A DNA stretch of 64,000 nucleotides from Bradyrhizobium sp. (lineage in GTDB: Bacteria; Pseudomonadota; Alphaproteobacteria; Rhizobiales; Xanthobacteraceae), in contig NZ_DAHUXJ010000139.1 in NCBI RefSeq assembly GCF_027307225.1, positions 1-64,000 of the forward strand, read 5' to 3'. The notes under the pieces were generated by a model. The model saw only the letters and a list, made by a program, of their open reading frames with translations. It made no database searches and was not told the origin of the DNA. The position numbers and the translations under genes are program-made. Numbering within the stretch: the first letter of the stretch is position 1; each line of letters opens with the position of its first letter. This document shows, one piece after another, positions 59,398 through 64,000 of this stretch.

Positions 59398-60383
59398 ATC
59401 TTGTGCAGTTCGAGCGCGGACGGGTGAAACAGTTCTTCGGGGCTGAGCAGGCGGGATGACAGTCCTTCGGCATGATGGCGTTCCAGGAAACGGCGGAGTA
59501 CCTCGCGGTTCGGCTCAAGCCCATACGACCAGAAATCCGCACCCATCAGACGCCGCGCCGCACCGAGCTGTTCCTCGACGAACGGCAGCGTGACCTTGGT
59601 CGCGGACGTATCCGAGAGTTTGGCCAGCGCGATCGCCTTGGAGCGCTCGAATGCCTTGGTGACCGCAACCGGCAACCAGGGATGCTTTTCGACCAGCGCG
59701 CGGCGAATGCCGAGCGTGTGCATGATCGGAAACAGGCGGGTGCGGCGGTACCAATCGGTCGCCGTCGCCTGCGGATCGGAGAAGAGATAACCGACATTGG
59801 GATGTCCGCGATCGAAGCAGGACGGCGCGCGCGGCCCGATCACGGCATCGACCTCGCCGCTTGCCAATAGATCGGAGATAGTGGCATCGGGCCTCGCACT
59901 CTCGACCACGACGTCGGATGGCAGATTGAGACTGATCTTCTCGATCCGTCCAGGGTGCTCATAGCCGCCTCGCACCCAACTGACGTCGGCGGGTCGAATA
60001 CCGTAGTCTTCCTCAAGGAAGAGGCGAACCCAGATGTTGGCTGTGAGCTGATATTCCGGTACGCCGACCCGGCGTCCCTTCAGGTCGGCCGGCGATTTGA
60101 TCCGGTCGGTGCGGACATAGACCGAGGTGTGGCGGAAGGCGCGGGACGGAAATACCGGGACGGCGATATAGGGGCTGGTGCCCGCCGCAGTCTTCACCGA
60201 ATAGCTCGAGAGCGAGAGTTCGCAGACGTCGAAATCGGCGTGCCTGAAGGCGCGGAAAAATATCTCTTCGGGATCGAGCAGCATGTACTGCGCATCGACG
60301 CTATCGATCTGGACCAGACCGTCGACCAGCGGCCGCATCCGGTCGTAGTCGCCGATCGCGACGGAAAGCTGCAGTTTGCTCAT
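59394..60383 (-). CDS. 4,5-dihydroxyphthalate decarboxylase-like / NMT1-type binding protein
   Basis: A 329-residue protein with a periplasmic-binding-like fold but no signal peptide (MSKLQLSVAIGDYDRMRPLV). Segments ADLKGRRVGVPEYQLTANIW, RHADFDVCELSLSSY and SDLLASGEVDAVIGPRAP match the group annotated as 4,5-dihydroxyphthalate decarboxylase homologues. It could be that decarboxylase or a related cytoplasmic binding enzyme. It is 69 bp from a divergent class II aldolase gene, and an acyl-CoA ligase gene is next, suggesting an aromatic or oxo-acid degradation cluster. Confidence 0.72.
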   Translation of the reverse strand: MSKLQLSVAIGDYDRMRPLVDGLVQIDSVDAQYMLLDPEEIFFRAFRHADFDVCELSLSSYSVKTAAGTSPYIAVPVFPSRAFRHTSVYVRTDRIKSPADLKGRRVGVPEYQLTANIWVRLFLEEDYGIRPADVSWVRGGYEHPGRIEKISLNLPSDVVVESARPDATISDLLASGEVDAVIGPRAPSCFDRGHPNVGYLFSDPQATATDWYRRTRLFPIMHTLGIRRALVEKHPWLPVAVTKAFERSKAIALAKLSDTSATKVTLPFVEEQLGAARRLMGADFWSYGLEPNREVLRRFLERHHAEGLSSRLLSPEELFHPSALELHKI

Positions 60384-60452
60384 CGAGACGCTCCCTTATA
60401 TGTATGATCTTCTATGTCGCTTTAAGAAGAAAACAACAGGGAAATTTCCGTC

Positions 60453-61202
60453 ATGTCCAATGCCGTATCCGAAGCCGTGTTATCTGCGGGCCGCGAACTG
60501 GTCGACGCCAATCACATTCTGTTCGATCAGGGCGTCGTGGACGGGTTCGGCCACGTCAGCGTGCGGCATCCCGAACGGCCCGACCGCTTTCTCCTGTCGC
60601 GCAGCATGGCGCCCGCGCTGGTAACGGAAAAGGACGTGCTGGAATTGGACCTCGACGGCAATCCGGTGGTGCCCAACGGCCCTGCGCCATATCTCGAGCG
60701 CTTCATTCACGGCGAAATCTACCGCAAACGACCGGACGTGAATTCGGTGGTGCACAGTCATTCGCCCTCGGTGGTGCCGTTCAGCGTCGTCACCGGCACG
60801 ACGCTGCGCCCGGTCTGTCACATGTGCGGCTTTCTCAGTGAGAAGGGCGCGCCGATCTTCGAAATCCGCGATTTCGCAGGTCCCGGCAGCGATCTTTTGA
60901 TCACCAGCCGCAAGCTTGGCGCAGCGCTGGCGGACAGCCTGGGCGAGGGGCCGGCCGTTCTGATGCGTGGCCACGGCTCGACGGTGGTCGGCGGTACGCT
61001 TCGCCAGACGGTCTTCCGCGCGGTCTACACCGAAATCGGCGCACGCCTGCAAATGGAAGCGATGCGTCTCGGGCCCGTCACCTATCTCACCGAAGAGGAG
61101 ACGGTCGGGACGACCAAGACCATCTCGACGCAGTACGACCGCGCCTGGTTTCTGTGGCTCAAGGCGGCGCGAAACAGCCCGATGTCGCGCCAGGAGGCTT
61201 GA
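60453..61202 (+). CDS. Class II aldolase/adducin-family protein
   Basis: A 249-residue metal-dependent aldolase or decarboxylase. The zinc ligands are HSHSPS (HxH) and MRGHGSTVVGG (third His); FGHVSVRHPERPDRFLLSRS is the family N-terminal motif. Related enzymes split sugar phosphates or decarboxylate hydroxy-aromatic acids; with a dihydroxyphthalate decarboxylase-like neighbour, an aromatic substrate is possible. Convergent with the acyl-CoA synthetase gene (12 bp). Confidence 0.82.
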   Translation: MSNAVSEAVLSAGRELVDANHILFDQGVVDGFGHVSVRHPERPDRFLLSRSMAPALVTEKDVLELDLDGNPVVPNGPAPYLERFIHGEIYRKRPDVNSVVHSHSPSVVPFSVVTGTTLRPVCHMCGFLSEKGAPIFEIRDFAGPGSDLLITSRKLGAALADSLGEGPAVLMRGHGSTVVGGTLRQTVFRAVYTEIGARLQMEAMRLGPVTYLTEEETVGTTKTISTQYDRAWFLWLKAARNSPMSRQEA

Positions 61203-61214
61203 GACGATCATCGG

Positions 61215-62861
61215 CTACGACAGGATCGCTTTCGCCGAGTGAACCCGGTCGCGCAGCAGGAATTTCTGGATCTTGCCAGTTGAGGTTTTCGGGATCGTCC
61301 CGAACACCACGGCCTTCGGCGTCTTGAAGCCAGGCATCTGGGCGCGGCAGAAGGCGATGATCTCGGCCTCGGTCGCCTGTGCGTTTTCCTTCAGTTCGAC
61401 GAAGGCGCAGGGCACCTCGCCCCATTTACTGTCCGCCTTGGCGACCACAGCGGCGAACAGCACGGCCGGATGCTTGTAGAGGACGTCCTCGACCTCGACG
61501 GATGAGATGTTCTCGCCGCCGGAGATGATGATGTCCTTGGAGCGGTCCTTGATGATGACGTAGCCGTCCTTGTCGAGCACGCCGAGGTCGCCGGTGTGAA
61601 ACCAGCCACCCGCAAAAGACTCCTGCGTGGCCTTTTCGTTCTTGAGATAGCCCTTCATGACGATATTGCCGCGGAACATCACTTCGCCGATGGTCTCGCC
61701 ATCGCGCGGCACCTCACGCATGGTTTCGGGATCAAGCACGGTGACCGCTTCCTGGAGCGGGTAGGAGACGCCCTGCCGGCGCTTGAACTGCGCGCGCTGA
61801 TCGGCGGCAAGATCATCCCAGCCGGGTTGTTCGGCACAGAAGGACGCAGGACCATAGGTTTCGGTCAGCCCGTAGACATGGGTGAGCCTGATACCGATCC
61901 GTTCGGCGCCTTCGAGCACGGCTACCGGCGGCGCAGCTCCTGCGATCAGGCCAACGACCGGGTGGGCATCCAATGTTTTGGGCGCTCCCGGCGCATTGAT
62001 CAGCGTGTTGTAGACGATCGGCGCGCCGCACATATGCGTTACGCCGTGCTTCGGAACCAGTTCGAAGATTTTCGCCGGATCGACCTTGCGCAGGCAGACA
62101 TTGATTCCGGCCGCTGCGGCAATGGTCCACGGAAAGCACCAGCCGTTGCAGTGAAACATCGGCAGCGTCCAGAGATAGACGGGATGCGCGCCGAGATTGG
62201 CAGCCAGGATATTACTGACAGCGTTGATATAGGCGCCGCGGTGATGGGTGACGACGCCTTTGGGATTGCCTGTGGTGCCGGACGTATAGCTCAGCGCAAT
62301 CGCGTCCCATTCGTCGGCCGGCGGGCGCGCGGCAAACTTTTCATCGCCCTGTGCGAGCGCCGCCTCATACTCGATCGTGCCGATGCGCTTTTGGCCAACG
62401 GCCTCGTCGTCGACATCGATGACGAATGGCTTGTCGCCCTTCATCTGCTTTAGGGCATCCGAAATCACGCCTGCGAATTCGGGATCGACCAGAATGACCT
62501 TGGCGCCGCCATGATCGAGCTGAAACGCGATTGCCGACGCATCGAGCCGGATATTGAGCGTGTTAAGCACGGCGCCGGTCATGGGCACGGCAAAATGCAC
62601 TTCATTCATCGCCGGGATATTCGGCAGCATCGCCGCGACCGTATCGCCGGGACCGATGCCGCGGCCGGCGAGGAAGGAGGCAAAGCGCCGGCAGCGCGCG
62701 TAAGTCTCCGACCAGGTGAAGCGGCGGCCCTCATAGACGGTGCTGGTATGATTGGGATAGATCGCGGCAGTGCGCGCCAGGAAACTTAAAGGCGTGAGCG
62801 CCACGAAGTTGGCCGGCGTCTTCTCAAGGCCGATGTCGTATTGGGTCTGGGCGCGTGCCAT
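61215..62861 (-). CDS. AMP-forming acyl-CoA synthetase
   Basis: A 548-residue adenylate-forming ligase that activates a carboxylic acid with ATP and CoA. The ATP motif is YTSGTTGNPKGV; HVYGLTETYGPA and GWFHTGDLGVLDKDGYVIIKDRSKD are conserved motifs, and the catalytic Lys is in KTSTGKIQKF near the C-terminus. The length and sequence fit the medium-chain/aromatic group rather than acetyl-CoA synthetase. Substrate unknown. Repeat copy 9 lies 20 bp upstream of its start. Confidence 0.9.
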   Translation of the reverse strand: MARAQTQYDIGLEKTPANFVALTPLSFLARTAAIYPNHTSTVYEGRRFTWSETYARCRRFASFLAGRGIGPGDTVAAMLPNIPAMNEVHFAVPMTGAVLNTLNIRLDASAIAFQLDHGGAKVILVDPEFAGVISDALKQMKGDKPFVIDVDDEAVGQKRIGTIEYEAALAQGDEKFAARPPADEWDAIALSYTSGTTGNPKGVVTHHRGAYINAVSNILAANLGAHPVYLWTLPMFHCNGWCFPWTIAAAAGINVCLRKVDPAKIFELVPKHGVTHMCGAPIVYNTLINAPGAPKTLDAHPVVGLIAGAAPPVAVLEGAERIGIRLTHVYGLTETYGPASFCAEQPGWDDLAADQRAQFKRRQGVSYPLQEAVTVLDPETMREVPRDGETIGEVMFRGNIVMKGYLKNEKATQESFAGGWFHTGDLGVLDKDGYVIIKDRSKDIIISGGENISSVEVEDVLYKHPAVLFAAVVAKADSKWGEVPCAFVELKENAQATEAEIIAFCRAQMPGFKTPKAVVFGTIPKTSTGKIQKFLLRDRVHSAKAILS

Positions 62862-62881
62862 CGGTCACCCTCACGTGTTGA

Positions 62882-63049
62882 CTAGTGGTCCGATTCTAAC
62901 ATTCGCATCCCTTCTCAGCGGCTCTTTTTTGCGAATGTTAGAATCAAAGGACCACTAGCAAGTATAGGTTGCTAGTGGAGTTTTGGATTTGACGTTCGCA
63001 TTGCGAATGCGCGGTTACGGTGCTGCGAACGTCAAATCCACTCCACTAG
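62882..63049 (-). repeat. Double-hairpin palindromic element, copy 9
   Basis: First hairpin 62882-62958, CTAG to CTAG, arms GATTCTAACATTCGCA and complement. Linker 62959-62971, CAAGTATAGGTTG. Second hairpin 62972-63049, CTAG to CTAG, arms GGATTTGACGTTCGCA and complement. Its arm sequences are the most divergent of the nine yet remain self-complementary. Its right-hand CTAG carries the TAG stop of the TRAP permease gene. Confidence 0.88.
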
Positions 63050-64000
63050 AGGAAGCCGATCGATATCCATGGAAAGATAGCAACAATTATCAGTCCTGCC
63101 ATCAAGGCCAGCATATAACCCAGAATTGGGCGGATGCCCTCGGCGGGGTCGACGCGCCCAATGGCGCAGGCCGCATAATAGCCGACACCAAACGGCGGCG
63201 CGAACAGCCCGATTCCCATCGCCAGAATGATGATCATCGCGTAGTGGACCTCGTGCACGCCTACGGCGCCCGCGATCGGGAACAGGAGCGGGCCGAACAG
63301 CACGATGGCCGGAATGCCTTCGAGCACGCTGCCGAGCACAATGAACGCCAGGATCGATACGGCAATGAAGCTCGCTGAACCGCCGGGCAGGCCGGTCATC
63401 GCGGTCGCGAGGGCACGGGAAAAGCCGGACTGCGTCAGGCCCCAGGCCATGCCGGTCGCCGTTCCGATGATCAGGAGGATCGCGCCGGAAAGACAGGCGG
63501 TATCGATCAGCATCGGCATCAACCGCCGCCAGTCGAACTGGCGGTAAATCGTGAGGCCAACGACGAAGCCGTAGACAATGCCGATGGTGGAAACCTCCGT
63601 CGCTGTCGCGACGCCTTCGACCACTGCGGCACGGATCACGAAGGGCAGCGCCAGCGCGGGCAGGGCGATGATGAAGGCGCGAAGGATCTCCGACCTTGTG
63701 GCCCGTTTGACATGGCTCAGATCCTCACCGCGATAACGCCACCACACCAGCGCCGAGAGCGTGATCGCGCAGACGACGCCGGGCAGGAGGCCGCCGGTAA
63801 ACAGCGCTGAAATCGAGACACCGGTCACCGAGCCGATAGTGATCAGCACGAGGCTCGGCGGAATGGTTTCGGTCTGTGCGCCGGTCGCGGCGAGCAGGGC
63901 GACGAGATCGCCGGGCTTGGCACCGCGCTCCATCATTTCAGGGAAAAGGACCGGCGCGACGGCGGCCATATCGGCGGCCTTGGATCCGGAAATGCCCGAA
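63046..64000 (-). CDS. TRAP transporter large permease, DctM-type (5' end beyond window)
   Basis: At least 317 residues of a multi-span inner membrane permease of the tripartite ATP-independent type. The conserved DctM segment SGSKAADMAAVAPVLFPEM lies at the window edge, so the true start is outside; hydrophobic spans continue to the end (GLIIVAIFPWISIGFL). It imports an organic acid with a periplasmic binding protein driven by an ion gradient. The acid is unknown; the acyl-CoA ligase and aldolase genes nearby may process it. The stop TAG is the CTAG of repeat copy 9. Confidence 0.87.
   Translation of the reverse strand, partial: SGISGSKAADMAAVAPVLFPEMMERGAKPGDLVALLAATGAQTETIPPSLVLITIGSVTGVSISALFTGGLLPGVVCAITLSALVWWRYRGEDLSHVKRATRSEILRAFIIALPALALPFVIRAAVVEGVATATEVSTIGIVYGFVVGLTIYRQFDWRRLMPMLIDTACLSGAILLIIGTATGMAWGLTQSGFSRALATAMTGLPGGSASFIAVSILAFIVLGSVLEGIPAIVLFGPLLFPIAGAVGVHEVHYAMIIILAMGIGLFAPPFGVGYYAACAIGRVDPAEGIRPILGYMLALMAGLIIVAIFPWISIGFL

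Noticed and set aside
3845..63049. Palindromic repeats as a CRISPR array
   Set aside because: The units are dispersed, not clustered with regular spacers, and no cas genes are present.
3845..63049. Palindromic repeats as ordinary Rho-independent terminators
   Set aside because: They lack T-tracts, have stems of about 25-30 bp with long loops, come in pairs with a conserved linker, and two copies lie inside an operon junction or a coding frame.

Overview
The window looks like chromosomal DNA of a Bradyrhizobium-type alphaproteobacterium (Rhizobiales). This rests on high GC with strong GC3, on recognisable family sequences (a split 5-oxoprolinase, a XoxF methanol dehydrogenase with a lanmodulin, glutathione-linked formaldehyde oxidation, TRAP and sugar ABC transporters), and on many short proteins of kinds common in Bradyrhizobium. 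No database search was possible, so names rest on motifs and context.

Layout. 0-3.4 kb: siroheme nitrite/sulfite reductase and its Fe-S/FAD reductase. 4.1-8.3 kb: pxpA-pxpC-pxpB (5-oxoprolinase), an RraA-like protein and a cupin. 8.4-14.4 kb: a hydroxyacid dehydrogenase and a complete carbohydrate-type ABC importer. 14.8-18.4 kb: Spy-like, VOC and PilZ proteins and a succinate-semialdehyde-type dehydrogenase. 18.7-21.3 kb: a divergent two-component pair. 21.6-42 kb: the centrepiece, a lanthanide/PQQ methanol-oxidation locus. It holds gfa, adhC, a xoxG-type cytochrome, xoxF, an AraC regulator, a lanmodulin gene, a 26-codon pqqA, an outer-membrane barrel, a SoxYZ-like carrier, a metallohydrolase, a XoxJ-type binding protein, the PQQ-associated ABC gene set, fghA, and an FlhSR-like two-component pair. 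42-51.4 kb: an accessory stretch of small conserved proteins, frameshifted genes, an MFS transporter and a tRNA-Ser(UGA). 51.7-59.4 kb: a housekeeping run rlpA-dacC-tmk-holB-metG-tatD-MBL. 59.4-64 kb: a DHP-decarboxylase-like binding protein, a class II aldolase, an acyl-CoA synthetase and the end of a TRAP permease gene.

In the methanol locus XoxF oxidises methanol with PQQ and a lanthanide and passes electrons to the cytochrome. Gfa, AdhC and FghA then take formaldehyde to formate through glutathione. Lanmodulin and PqqA serve the metal and cofactor side.

The most unusual pattern is a dispersed bipartite palindromic element, present nine times. Each copy is about 165-175 bp: two roughly 75-bp hairpins, usually with CTAG feet, joined by a conserved AT-rich linker of about 14 nt. 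The arms differ between copies but change together. One copy sits in frame inside dacC. Another splits the pxpB/pxpC overlap and now supplies the pxpC start codon. Several abut TAG stop codons. In the two clearest cases, removing the element with one copy of its 4-nt foot restores a sensible ancestral sequence, so I read it as a mobile, non-autonomous element that targets CTAG-like sites.
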